Source: a virus. Taken from it: a stretch of DNA of 25,348 nt. Each line of letters opens with the position of its first letter. Positions within the stretch are counted from its first letter, which is position 1. The notes under the pieces were generated by a model. The model was not told where the DNA came from, ran no database searches, and was given only the letters and a program-made list of their open reading frames with translations. The position numbers and the translations under genes were made by a program. The stretch is from the IMG/VR virus record IMGVR_UViG_3300036715_000169, positions 1-25,348 of that record; one strand, given 5' to 3'. Below are positions 14,296 through 22,230 of this stretch, piece after piece.

Positions 14296-15447
14296 ATGCA
14301 GAACTACCGATTATTAGTTGTAATGATTCCTGAAGTAAGTGGAGTAAGTTATTACAGGCAATCAATGCCACACGAACACTTATCTAAAAACTTTCCTGAG
14401 TTTGAAATTACCTACACAACAGGTCAAGAGTTAAACGGTAAGCCAAAAGAATACTATAAAGACTTTCAGTTAGTAATATTTCAAAGGGATTTACCCAATG
14501 AAGAATACGTTAACACAGTTAAGTCTATGGGTTGTGTTGTATTGTTAGATATTGATGACCATTGGCAAGTACCTAAACACAATTCAAGTTACTATGATTA
14601 TAAGAAGTATAATTTAAGTGAAAAGATTATTAAGTCTTTTGTATTAGCTGACCACATTACTACTACTACACCTTACTTAAAAGAGCAAATAAAACGATTT
14701 ACATATAGTGGTATAAGTATATTACAAAATGCAATTGACCCAAGTATTAAGCAGTTAGGAATAAAAGAAATACTATCTGATAAGATGCGCTTTGGATATA
14801 TGGCTACACCAAACCATATAGAAGACTGTAAATTAATGAAGGATAGCATACAATCACTACTTTATGATAGAACTATGCAAGGTAGGTATCATTTATCTTT
14901 AGGAGGCTTTAATATGGATAGTCGATTAGCTTTTGAAATAGGTGGCGAGATAGTAGATTATGAAAAGATAAGCAAACCACTAAGAAAGTTAATGAAAATT
15001 GAAGGATATAAGCAGCCATTTGAAGAAATGGAGGAAATATTCACCAATAAAGGTAGGGTAAAAGATTACTCAAGGATATTAAGTAAGCCAGTTGATGAAT
15101 TTATGCAAGGCTACAATGAATTAGATGTTTGTTTAGTACCTTTAGTGGATAGTGACTTTAATCGTTGTAAGAGTGAGTTAAAAATGATTGAGGCAGGGTG
15201 GTTTAAAAAGGCTTGTATATGTTCAGATGTAATTCCTTACAACACTATTGATATAGCTAATTTTGTTAACAACAATAACAAGTTAGGGTTTTATTTTGCT
15301 ATAAAATATTGCATTGAAAACCCACACTATGTTGAGAACTTGGGTAACAAGTTACACGAATATGTAATTGTTAACCACAACTTAGATAACACCAATATAT
15401 TTAGAGCAGAGTTATATAAAGAATTAATAGATAAACGTAATGATTAA
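14296..15447 (+). CDS. GT-B glycosyltransferase (GT4-like)
   Basis: A 383-residue protein from ATG 14296, four bases after the previous stop; an in-frame ATG at 14275 lies inside the cold-shock gene. The N-terminal half has a Rossmann-like start (YRLLVVMIPEVSGVSYYRQS) and an acceptor-side part with DIDDHW. A linker segment FGYMATPNHIEDCK begins the C-terminal domain. LVPLVDSDFNRCKSELKMIE then EAGWFKKACICSDVIPY is the nucleotide-sugar binding segment, where GT4 enzymes use E/K residues on the diphosphate and a conserved glutamate on the sugar. It would transfer a sugar from a nucleotide donor in the cytosol; donor and acceptor are unknown. It overlaps the next gene by 8 bases. Confidence 0.8.
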   Translation: MQNYRLLVVMIPEVSGVSYYRQSMPHEHLSKNFPEFEITYTTGQELNGKPKEYYKDFQLVIFQRDLPNEEYVNTVKSMGCVVLLDIDDHWQVPKHNSSYYDYKKYNLSEKIIKSFVLADHITTTTPYLKEQIKRFTYSGISILQNAIDPSIKQLGIKEILSDKMRFGYMATPNHIEDCKLMKDSIQSLLYDRTMQGRYHLSLGGFNMDSRLAFEIGGEIVDYEKISKPLRKLMKIEGYKQPFEEMEEIFTNKGRVKDYSRILSKPVDEFMQGYNELDVCLVPLVDSDFNRCKSELKMIEAGWFKKACICSDVIPYNTIDIANFVNNNNKLGFYFAIKYCIENPHYVENLGNKLHEYVIVNHNLDNTNIFRAELYKELIDKRND

Positions 15448-16099
15448 GTGCTTTATAATACATTTTAATAGACCTACTTTTTTAGCTAGGCAGTTAGATG
15501 TATTAATGCAGAATAAAGAATTAGATTTAATTGTGGTTGACAATGGCTCAGCTTACACTCCATTAGTTCCTAAAGGTGTAGAATTATTGCTTATAAATAA
15601 GAATTATGGACACACAGTAGTATGGGATTCGGGAATGAGTAAAATGGTAGCACCAAACGAAAAGTATATAGTAACTGATTGCGATATAATACCACCTAAT
15701 TGCGACTACCTTAAACTATTGAACGAAGGACTAGATAAGTACCCACATATTAACAAAGTAGGCTTAGAATTGAATATTAGCAGAATACCTAAAGCGTACC
15801 ACAAAAGAGCAGAGGTTGTTAATCACGAAAAAAAAGTACTTTACCGTAAAGAAATAAAGGATAAAAACTTTGTTGAATGTGGAGTAGATACTACATTTGC
15901 ATTGTACCGTGAAGGGTATCACAATTACTCTGTTTGGGGTACAGACACAAACGAATGGCAAGGTAAATGTCTAAGTTTAAGAACTAAAAAGATTGAAGCA
16001 GACCATTTAGGATGGCACGTTATTAAACCGTATGATGAAGAAACACAATTTTATTTTAACTCAATAAGGCATTTGCCAATAGCACAATGGAAAGACTAG
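15440..16099 (+). CDS. GT-A glycosyltransferase-like protein
   Basis: A 219-residue protein. The start KCFIIHFNRPTFLARQLDVL then LIVVDNGSAYTP is the GT2-type nucleotide-binding opening. The metal-binding DxD is DCD at residues 80-82 in YIVTDCDIIPP. A later HLGWHVIKPY segment is in the place of the acceptor-side loop. It is compact and has no membrane segment, so it is likely cytosolic. It starts in the preceding gene's last eight bases and overlaps the next by 13, so the three proteins are translated together. Sugar and target cannot be read from sequence. Confidence 0.8.
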   Translation: MIKCFIIHFNRPTFLARQLDVLMQNKELDLIVVDNGSAYTPLVPKGVELLLINKNYGHTVVWDSGMSKMVAPNEKYIVTDCDIIPPNCDYLKLLNEGLDKYPHINKVGLELNISRIPKAYHKRAEVVNHEKKVLYRKEIKDKNFVECGVDTTFALYREGYHNYSVWGTDTNEWQGKCLSLRTKKIEADHLGWHVIKPYDEETQFYFNSIRHLPIAQWKD

Positions 16100-16791
16100 A
16101 ACAAAAGATATTGATTAAATTTGCTACCCGAAGCCGACCTCAAAAGTTTGCTTCTTGCATAGCTAATATATTAAACAATGCAAACCAACCCGATAACTTA
16201 TTAATACTTGTATCTATTGATGGTGATGACTATTCAATGCAAAATATAGTAGAAGGTTCGGCTGTTGTAAAAAACATTCACTTTGTAAGTGGTAGTTCAA
16301 AGAATAAAATAGATGCAATTAATCGTGATGTAAACGAATGCCAGTATGAATGGGATATACTAATTAATTTTAGCGATGACCAAGAGTTTGTAGTACAAGG
16401 CTTTGATGACATAATAAGAAAGGATTTTGCAGAGCATTTTCCTGATGGCAATGGTTGTATGCACTACAAAGACAAAAATGCACCATTAATGACAATGAGC
16501 ATAATAGATAGAAAATATTATGCAAGGTTTAATTATATATACCATACTGATTATGTGTCTTTATGGTGTGATAACGAGGCTCAAGATGTGGCAATTATGT
16601 TAGGAAGGTATAAGTATATAGACTACGTTATATTTCATCACAACCATCCTGGTTGGGGATTAGGTGCAATGGATGAACAGTATAGAAAAACTGAGGCTTT
16701 TTATAAGCAAGATGAAGAAGTATTTTTAAAACGACAAGAAAACAATTTTGACCTAATAAATATTGAAGGACAATGGCAGATAAAAGCGTAA
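16087..16791 (+). CDS. GT-A glycosyltransferase-like protein
   Basis: A 234-residue protein. ILIKFATRSRPQKFASCIAN is the first strand and helix. ILVSIDGDDYS is the next strand with its acidic turn. NKIDAINRDVNECQYEWDIL then INFSDDQEF places SDD at residues 96-98 as the metal site. HHNHPGWGLGAMDEQY lies where the catalytic base of GT2 enzymes is expected, here D/E rather than the usual ED pair. No membrane segment is seen. It overlaps both neighbours by 13 and 19 bases. Its sequence clearly differs from the flanking GT-A genes, so recent duplication is not evident. Confidence 0.75.
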   Translation: MERLEQKILIKFATRSRPQKFASCIANILNNANQPDNLLILVSIDGDDYSMQNIVEGSAVVKNIHFVSGSSKNKIDAINRDVNECQYEWDILINFSDDQEFVVQGFDDIIRKDFAEHFPDGNGCMHYKDKNAPLMTMSIIDRKYYARFNYIYHTDYVSLWCDNEAQDVAIMLGRYKYIDYVIFHHNHPGWGLGAMDEQYRKTEAFYKQDEEVFLKRQENNFDLINIEGQWQIKA

Positions 16792-17351
16792 GATTAAGCA
16801 TTCTTATATTGACTATTCATAGCAGACAAAAGGAATTTGATAAGTTGTTTGATGAGTTTTTTGTTCAATGTATAGATGCAAAAGAACAATGCGAAATACT
16901 TTATGAATGTGACAATGGCGAGTTAACAAAGGGAACTAAAAGAAACATATTAATGAATAGGGCAAAAGGGGAATACCTTTGTTTCTTTGACGATGACGAT
17001 ATACCTAGCATTGATTATGTAGAACAGATATTAAAGGCTTTAGAATTAAATCCTGATTGTTGTTCTTTGCGTGGACTTATTACTCAAGATGGTGGAGAGC
17101 CTGAAGTATTTGAACATAGCATTAAATATGAGGAATGGAAAACAAACGATACAGGAATGGTAAAATATGAAAGACCACCAAACCACTTAAACACAATAAA
17201 GTCAAGCATAGCAAAAAAAATACCATACGCTGAAATAAATCACGGTGAAGACCATCAATGGAGTATGGATTTAAAAGCAATTGGATTGATTAAAACAGAG
17301 GGTTATATTGATTCAGTTATTTATAATTATATTTACATAAGTAAAAAATGA
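16773..17351 (+). CDS. GT2-family glycosyltransferase
   Basis: A 192-residue protein and the clearest GT2 member of the cluster. RLSILILTIHSRQKEFDKLF opens the fold. TKGTKRNILMNRAKGEYLCF then FDDDDIPS gives the donor site (DDDD at residues 73-76). NHGEDHQWSMDL supplies the ED pair (159-160) expected of the catalytic base. It is short for GT2, with only the core fold and no C-terminal extension or membrane helix. The end overlaps the next gene as ATGA. Donor sugar is unknown. Confidence 0.85.
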   Translation: MADKSVRLSILILTIHSRQKEFDKLFDEFFVQCIDAKEQCEILYECDNGELTKGTKRNILMNRAKGEYLCFFDDDDIPSIDYVEQILKALELNPDCCSLRGLITQDGGEPEVFEHSIKYEEWKTNDTGMVKYERPPNHLNTIKSSIAKKIPYAEINHGEDHQWSMDLKAIGLIKTEGYIDSVIYNYIYISKK

Positions 17352-18208
17352 GTAAAGAAAGATTTAAAGGCGCAGTAGTGTATTCTTTATTCGGATATGA
17401 TAGAGAAAGGGCTGAGAATTGTTTTGATTTTAACTCTTATTTAAGAGGGTTAATGATAAATATTAGAATGAATAAATTGTTATTTCCCGATTGGGATATA
17501 ATACTACAAACAGACACAGCAACAAACGCAGCATTTTTACCTTTGTTTGAAAAGTTACCAATAATAGTAGAGGTTAATTCAGATGGAACACCATTAACAA
17601 AGGCAATGTTGTGGAGAATGAAGCCGATATTCCACTATAAGCATCCTAACTGGAAATATACACACATTATTTGTAGGGATTTAGATAGCCCACCAACATA
17701 TAGAGAAGCACAAGCTGTTAAACATTGGATAAATAAAGATACAGCAGCACACGCTATTACGGATTCAGTAAGCCATAACTTACCATTGTTAGGTGGTATG
17801 ATTGGGTTTAAATGTGGCGATTTTGTAGGAATGACAAAAAAAATGGATTGGAATAGTTTATTTGAAGGTGTTGATATTGATTTTAACCGTAAGGGTGCAG
17901 ACCAAGACTATTTAAACAAGTTTATTTACCCTATATTTGCTACATTTGATAGACCATCAATTACACAACATTATGTATTAGGAATGGCAAATACTTTCTT
18001 AGCTGGATATAATAATAATATACCTGACTTAGAATTAGGTTTAAGTTATGAATTAAAAGAAAGCAATAATGTATGTGGACATATAGGTAGTGCAGGATAT
18101 TATGAAGCTTCAATGTTTAAGTTTTTGCGTAATTATTGGCACGATTTTGATTACTTGTTGGAAGTAGAAAAGAACTATCCTAATATATTTTATTGGTGCA
18201 ATGAATAA
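17348..18208 (+). CDS. GT-A-like glycosyltransferase
   Basis: A 286-residue protein. KGAVVYSLFGYDRERAENCF opens the fold. LLFPDWDIILQTD and WRMKPIFHYKHPNWKYTHII lead to CRDLDSPPTYREAQAVKHWI, in which DLD (111-113) is a DxD motif followed by a helix typical of transferases related to capsule-modifying enzymes. LLGGMIGFKCGDF lies where the acceptor pocket would be. The protein is rather larger than the other GT-A members because of a C-terminal 80-residue part (YVLGMANTFLAGYNNNIPDL onward). It overlaps the tiny gene that follows by 8 bases. Confidence 0.7.
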   Translation: MSKERFKGAVVYSLFGYDRERAENCFDFNSYLRGLMINIRMNKLLFPDWDIILQTDTATNAAFLPLFEKLPIIVEVNSDGTPLTKAMLWRMKPIFHYKHPNWKYTHIICRDLDSPPTYREAQAVKHWINKDTAAHAITDSVSHNLPLLGGMIGFKCGDFVGMTKKMDWNSLFEGVDIDFNRKGADQDYLNKFIYPIFATFDRPSITQHYVLGMANTFLAGYNNNIPDLELGLSYELKESNNVCGHIGSAGYYEASMFKFLRNYWHDFDYLLEVEKNYPNIFYWCNE

Positions 18209-18386
18209 CGGAACATATAAGATAACTGAAAGTGCAGAAGATATGCACGATAGTACAGACCTTGCAAGGGTTATAACTATTGAGTATGCTGAAGGAGTTA
18301 TTATACATACATTTATATTTGGTAAATTAGATTCAACAGAAATAAAAAAGAAAGATGGAAAAAATAGTAGTAGTATCAACAAATAA
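18201..18386 (+). CDS. unknown small protein inside the cassette
   Basis: A 61-residue protein of unknown function. It contains a beta-rich segment (DLARVITIEYAEGVIIHTFI) and a lysine- and serine-rich end. It overlaps the preceding gene by 8 bases and the next by 32, in different frames. Without it a gap of about 146 bases would break an otherwise gap-free operon, which argues that it is real. The long 3' overlap means its last ten codons could be incidental. Confidence 0.5.
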   Translation: MNNGTYKITESAEDMHDSTDLARVITIEYAEGVIIHTFIFGKLDSTEIKKKDGKNSSSINK

Positions 18387-19089
18387 TAACCCTGATTATA
18401 TGTTCTATTCGCCTTATATTCTAAAGGCTTGGAACAGTTACGGATGGAAAGTAGCAGTAATAATTACTCACGATGTAGACCCTGCAAATGTGGTAGGGGA
18501 TTATATCATACAACTACCCGACATTACAGGGTTAAGAACAGAAACACAAGCACAGGGAGGAAGGCTTTATGCAGCTAATTACTTGCCCGTTGATTCGTTG
18601 GTAATGACTAGCGATATGGACTTACTCCCTTTGTTTGACTATTGGCATCCTAAAGAAGATGAGGTTACAGTTTATGGTCACGACTTAACGTGGAGGTCTT
18701 TCTATCCAATGGGTTATATATGTATGCCTTGCATTAAATGGAAGGAAGTAATGAACTTAAAATTTAACACTAAAGATGAGTTTTTAAGAGATGCAAACGA
18801 AACACAAATAGCTTTTGCTCCTGATTGGGATAGTTGGTGGAACTTTGACTGGGATTTAATCACTAAAAGATTAAAGCCTATGCACGATTCAATAACCTTT
18901 ATTGATAGAGGGCAAATAAACATAGCAGGAGCATCACTAGCTTATGGTAGGGTAGATAGGTTTAATTGGGAAGAAACACAAAAGCAAGACCATTGGATTG
19001 ATGCACATTGTGAGAACAACAATGTTAGGCATCCTGAGAAACTTGCTAAGTTTTTAACCGTATTTGAAAAGGTATATGGAAAATTATAG
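18355..19089 (+). CDS. GT-A-like glycosyltransferase
   Basis: A 244-residue protein. KIVVVSTNNNPDYMFYSPYI is the opening strand and helix. GWKVAVIITHDVDPANVVGD follows, and LVMTSDMDLLPLFDYWHPKE gives DMD at residues 87-89. A set of aromatic residues (APDWDSWWNFDWDLITKRLK) near residue 150-175 may line the acceptor site. No membrane segment is present. Its stop overlaps the methyltransferase gene by 14 bases. It resembles the protein at 17348 in general plan but not closely in sequence. Confidence 0.7.
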   Translation: MEKIVVVSTNNNPDYMFYSPYILKAWNSYGWKVAVIITHDVDPANVVGDYIIQLPDITGLRTETQAQGGRLYAANYLPVDSLVMTSDMDLLPLFDYWHPKEDEVTVYGHDLTWRSFYPMGYICMPCIKWKEVMNLKFNTKDEFLRDANETQIAFAPDWDSWWNFDWDLITKRLKPMHDSITFIDRGQINIAGASLAYGRVDRFNWEETQKQDHWIDAHCENNNVRHPEKLAKFLTVFEKVYGKL

Positions 19090-19615
19090 AGAAAAATTTT
19101 GTGCAAGTGGTGGCGACTTATGTTACTACCCTTTATTATTTATTGGTTTAGAAGAAACCAAAGGTAGAGTAATGGAGTTTGGTATGGGTCACGGTTCTAC
19201 ACCATTGTTAAACGACTATTGTACAGCTAAGAAAAGAATGCTGCATTCATTTGATTATAATGAGGGGTGGAGGTCTAAATTTGATAGCATATTAAATGAC
19301 TACCATAAATCATTTTTAGTTACTGATTGGGGAAAGGTTTATGAAAATGAAGCTGAGTTAATCTTTATTGACCAATCACCTGGAGAGGAACGCAAAGAAA
19401 CAATTAATGCTTACCAACATACAAAAGGTATTTTAGTTATTCACGATACAGAGCCAACAGGAGCAGGAGATTATCAAGTACGACCTTTATTTAGTTTGTT
19501 TAAATATAAGATTGAAGTACAAACAGCAGGGGCTTGGGCTACTGCATTAAGTAATGAAATTGACATTACTAAATGGGTAGGCGAAAAGTTTGGAGGTTAT
19601 ACTATTTCATTATGA
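19076..19615 (+). CDS. class I SAM-dependent methyltransferase-like protein
   Basis: A 179-residue protein from ATG 19076; an in-frame TTG at 19064 would lengthen the overlap. RVMEFGMGHGSTPLLNDYC (residues 31-49) is the glycine-rich motif I of Rossmann methyltransferases, with E34 and the GMGHG loop. LHSFDYNEGW is the second strand with its acidic end (D60). AELIFIDQSPGEER then GILVIHDTEP are later strands, with IDQ and HD in the active-site region. It would move a methyl group from S-adenosylmethionine to an unknown acceptor, perhaps a sugar made by its neighbours. The start of the next gene overlaps its stop. Confidence 0.75.
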   Translation: MENYREKFCASGGDLCYYPLLFIGLEETKGRVMEFGMGHGSTPLLNDYCTAKKRMLHSFDYNEGWRSKFDSILNDYHKSFLVTDWGKVYENEAELIFIDQSPGEERKETINAYQHTKGILVIHDTEPTGAGDYQVRPLFSLFKYKIEVQTAGAWATALSNEIDITKWVGEKFGGYTISL

Positions 19616-20235
19616 GTAACTGTGTTGTAAGTGTCGCATTTCGTGAGCCATATTTAACTCATAGTGCTAGGCAAGAAAAGCATTATGGCGATTATAATAG
19701 GATTGTGTTTAGAGATGAATTGCCGATTAAAGGCGGTAGTATTATAGGCGAAGAATTAATACCTACTTTCCAAAAGTCTTTATACGGTTTTAAGCCTCAC
19801 GCAATACAAAGAGCAATAGATTTAGGATATAAAAAGATTATTTGGCTTGACCCTTCAGTATTACCTACTTCAGATATTAAGATTCTTTTTGATGCTTTAG
19901 ATGAACACCCTATACTAAATGTTTTAGGTGAGCATAAATTATCTAAAATGACAAGCGACAAAGCGTTATTATACTTTAAGGTGCAACCAAGCGAAATAGA
20001 TAATATAAATCACTTAGGCGGTACTATTTATGGTTTTAATTTTGAACATCCAAAGGCAGTAGAAGTATTTAATTTGTGGAAACAAGCTGAAGAAGAAGGT
20101 GCTTTTGGTAATCAGAACGAGTTTATGGCAGGACATTGGGCTGATGAATCGTGTATGGCTTTATGTATGTACAAGGCAGGAGTGCCACAATATCAAGAAT
20201 ATAAATTTACTTACGTTAATCAAAAGAACTTATGA
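19612..20235 (+). CDS. GT-A-like glycosyltransferase (DxS variant)
   Basis: A 207-residue protein from ATG 19612, which overlaps the previous stop as ATGA; an in-frame ATG 39 bases upstream lies inside the methyltransferase gene. The core element YKKIIWLDPSVLPTSDIK (residues 74-91) ends a strand with LDPS, a DxS in place of the metal-binding DxD. HLGGTIYGFNFEHPKAVEVF then GHWADESCMALCMY forms the acceptor side, with a DES that may supply the base. The fold resembles small galactosyl-type transferases. The missing second aspartate might reduce metal dependence or mark a non-catalytic partner. The gene overlaps the next as ATGA. Confidence 0.6.
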   Translation: MSNCVVSVAFREPYLTHSARQEKHYGDYNRIVFRDELPIKGGSIIGEELIPTFQKSLYGFKPHAIQRAIDLGYKKIIWLDPSVLPTSDIKILFDALDEHPILNVLGEHKLSKMTSDKALLYFKVQPSEIDNINHLGGTIYGFNFEHPKAVEVFNLWKQAEEEGAFGNQNEFMAGHWADESCMALCMYKAGVPQYQEYKFTYVNQKNL

Positions 20236-20795
20236 TACAATTTATAGCAGAGCATACCGTTGACACATCACTATTAAAGGGTGGAGTATGTATAGATGTA
20301 GGGTGTTTAGGGTTTGATTTTAGTAATGCTATGCACGATTTAGGTTGTGAAGTTTGGGCTTTTGATATTCAAAATATGAATCCTAAACACGAACATATAC
20401 GTTTTGAACGTGCTGCAATATCAACATCAAGTGGTATTGCTAGTTACAACGAAGTAAGCGACAAACAAGCTGCAAACATTATTTCAGATGGTAGTATTGA
20501 AGTACCTAGATACAGTTTAAATAGTGTATATGAGCAAATAGGTAAACCGATTGATATACTTAAATTGGATTGTGAAGGAAGTGAGTATTTTATATTGAGC
20601 GACTTTAATTTTAAGCCAATACCACAACAAATAAGTGTAGAGTTTCACGAACATTGCCAAAAGGACTTGCACAATTTGTTATTTGATAAGTGTATTGAAA
20701 ACCTTTTAAAGTACTATAATCCAATAAAAATGGATAGATATGCAGCACACGGAGCAGGTTTTAATTATTGGGACTGTTTATTTGTTAAAAAATAG
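20232..20795 (+). CDS. FkbM-family methyltransferase
   Basis: A 187-residue protein. GVCIDVGCLGFDFS (residues 18-31) is motif I. EVWAFDIQNMNP is the following acidic strand end. IDILKLDCEGSEYFILSD (107-124), in which KLDCEGSE is at 111-118, is the signature of the FkbM family. FkbM enzymes methylate hydroxyl groups of sugars and related molecules, so capping of a glycan made by the upstream transferases is likely. It is the last gene of the cassette, and the tail promoter begins one base after its stop codon. It is shorter than most FkbM proteins (about 230-280), with a minimal core. Confidence 0.85.
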   Translation: MIQFIAEHTVDTSLLKGGVCIDVGCLGFDFSNAMHDLGCEVWAFDIQNMNPKHEHIRFERAAISTSSGIASYNEVSDKQAANIISDGSIEVPRYSLNSVYEQIGKPIDILKLDCEGSEYFILSDFNFKPIPQQISVEFHEHCQKDLHNLLFDKCIENLLKYYNPIKMDRYAAHGAGFNYWDCLFVKK

Positions 20796-20803
20796 TATAT
20801 TTG
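20796..20803 (+). promoter_or_regulatory. -7 box of the tail-gene promoter
   Basis: TATATTTG, preceded by TAG as at 7155 and 23025. It lies directly after the FkbM stop and only 15 bases before the ATG at 20819. Confidence 0.55.
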
Positions 20804-20818
20804 TAAAAATATTCTACA

Positions 20819-21922
20819 ATGATAGATTACACTAAAATACAAGCGTGTCTTACTGGAACTAATCAGTTAGTAGGATATAGGAACTCAGACGATAGCTGTG
20901 TTGGTAATATAATCAACAGCAACGTAACAGGAAGCACAAGCGGAAAGTATGTTACATCTATTCCTGGTATAACAATGGAACTAATCAAAGCTAATTTAAG
21001 CAGCGATTATTCAACGGTAACAGCTTACTTAAACTATATTAATGGCGAAGAAGTTATTAATGCGGTGCAAGACTTTGTTAAAAGGCATAAGGAGTTAACA
21101 GGAGCAAGGCATTTAATAGATAACATTGACCCTGTAAAGAGTAGAGATATATTCTTTACAGATAAGATTACAAAGTCAGGAAGGTTTGTAGGTATTGAGA
21201 TAACACCATTACAAAGCGATAATGTAGCGGTATGGTTAAGAATGTTTGGTACTCAATTTGATACAATAGAGGCAGCAAGAACGATTTATTTATACGATTG
21301 TTCACAAAATACAGCGATTAAGACATTTACCTTAACCACTACAAAGACATTGAGTTTAGAATGGTGGACTTTAACTGATTTTGTATGTAATTACAAGTCA
21401 ACAACAGGTGGTACTGGTGCTAGGTTTTTACTAGGATATTATGAGAATGACTTTACAGGTCAAGCAATAGACACAAGGCTTTGGAATAATTGCTGTGGTA
21501 ATTATTGGGTATCTGAATATCAAAAATATGTAACAGTAAGAGGTGTTACTTTTGAAAGCACACAATTAAACGGTACATCGTTACCTAATATAGAACAAAT
21601 AAGTTATACAGACCAAACCTTTGGGCTTCATTTAAAGGCTACTGTTACTTGTGACATCAGCGATACTATTTGCCAAAACAAACAGTTATTTGACAGCATA
21701 GTTCAAAAGAAATTAGCTATGAGAATACTTTGGGATTTCTACAATAGCAATAGAACAAATGCAAATGCAGACTTTTCAAGGGATAAAGCAATGAATAACA
21801 TTACACGCTTAGAAAAGGAGTATGAAGATGATTTAAAAGGCATAAGAATGGACTTTACCGATATTGATAGAGTGTGTCAACCTTGTTCTAAAAACACTAT
21901 CTACACGCAAACAATGAGATAA
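20819..21922 (+). CDS. unknown, probable tail or neck protein
   Basis: A 367-residue protein I cannot assign. Strand-rich segments (SGRFVGIEITPLQSDNVAVW, AIKTFTLTTTKTLSLEWWTL) and serine/threonine-rich loops suit a structural virion protein. CCGNYW, TICQNKQ and CQPC supply several cysteines. The C-terminal 60 residues are helical and charged. No enzyme motif is seen. It is the first gene after the cassette, under its own promoter and upstream of the tail chaperone genes, so a tail-tube, tail-completion or connector role is likely. Confidence 0.6.
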   Translation: MIDYTKIQACLTGTNQLVGYRNSDDSCVGNIINSNVTGSTSGKYVTSIPGITMELIKANLSSDYSTVTAYLNYINGEEVINAVQDFVKRHKELTGARHLIDNIDPVKSRDIFFTDKITKSGRFVGIEITPLQSDNVAVWLRMFGTQFDTIEAARTIYLYDCSQNTAIKTFTLTTTKTLSLEWWTLTDFVCNYKSTTGGTGARFLLGYYENDFTGQAIDTRLWNNCCGNYWVSEYQKYVTVRGVTFESTQLNGTSLPNIEQISYTDQTFGLHLKATVTCDISDTICQNKQLFDSIVQKKLAMRILWDFYNSNRTNANADFSRDKAMNNITRLEKEYEDDLKGIRMDFTDIDRVCQPCSKNTIYTQTMR

Positions 21923-22159
21923 ATGGAATTAACAATTACCCTTGCTTTATCAAACGCTTTTTTATATTTTCTACTGTGGAATAAATGGTTTTTTACATTC
22001 GGTAAAAACTTTTGTTCATTTTGCATATTATGGTGGACTTGTTTTATAGAGGCTTCAATAATGGATATACTACATTTATCCTTACTTACACTTATTAAAG
22101 CAATGGCAATGACTTGTATATCAATAACAGCGTATTTCTATTTAAAAAACAACCAATAA
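21923..22159 (+). CDS. small membrane protein (possible holin-like)
   Basis: A 78-residue hydrophobic protein. Segments about 3-19, 26-46 and 50-73 look membrane-spanning, and the C-terminus is short and polar (YLKNNQ). The start ATG follows the previous stop without a gap, and its TAA shares a base with the next ATG. Size, composition and number of segments resemble holins, but holins usually sit beside an endolysin and none is seen nearby. Position among tail genes could equally mean a tail-linked membrane protein. Confidence 0.55.
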   Translation: MELTITLALSNAFLYFLLWNKWFFTFGKNFCSFCILWWTCFIEASIMDILHLSLLTLIKAMAMTCISITAYFYLKNNQ

Positions 22160-22230
22160 TGTCAACATCAAACAAAGTAAAAGAGTTATTAATATGGCTT
22201 GAATGGTTTAAAAAACAACAAAAGAAATGA
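22159..22230 (+). CDS. tiny 23-residue protein
   Basis: ATG at 22159 begins in the last base of the preceding stop and TGA at 22228-22230 overlaps the ATG of the next gene. The peptide (MSTSNKVKELLIWLEWFKKQ, then three more residues) is an amphipathic helix with basic ends. The perfect fit into the 67-base gap at both ends, together with the TAATG/ATGA junctions, argues for a real gene or a coupling peptide rather than chance. Its function is unknown. Confidence 0.55.
   Translation: MSTSNKVKELLIWLEWFKKQQKK

Noticed and set aside
17932-17939. A TATATTTG box inside the gene at 17348
   Set aside because: It is within coding sequence and not followed by a start at the usual distance. At this AT content such a match is expected by chance.
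14296-20795. DNA base hypermodification as the purpose of the transferases
   Set aside because: No hydroxymethylase, thymidylate synthase-like or kinase gene is present in the window, and six transferases are more than base glucosylation needs. The rest of the genome is unseen, so this is not fully excluded.
14296-20795. Serotype conversion of host O-antigen
   Set aside because: The usual set (flippase, polyprenol-phosphate transferase and large membrane transferase) is missing; none of the six transferases has membrane segments.
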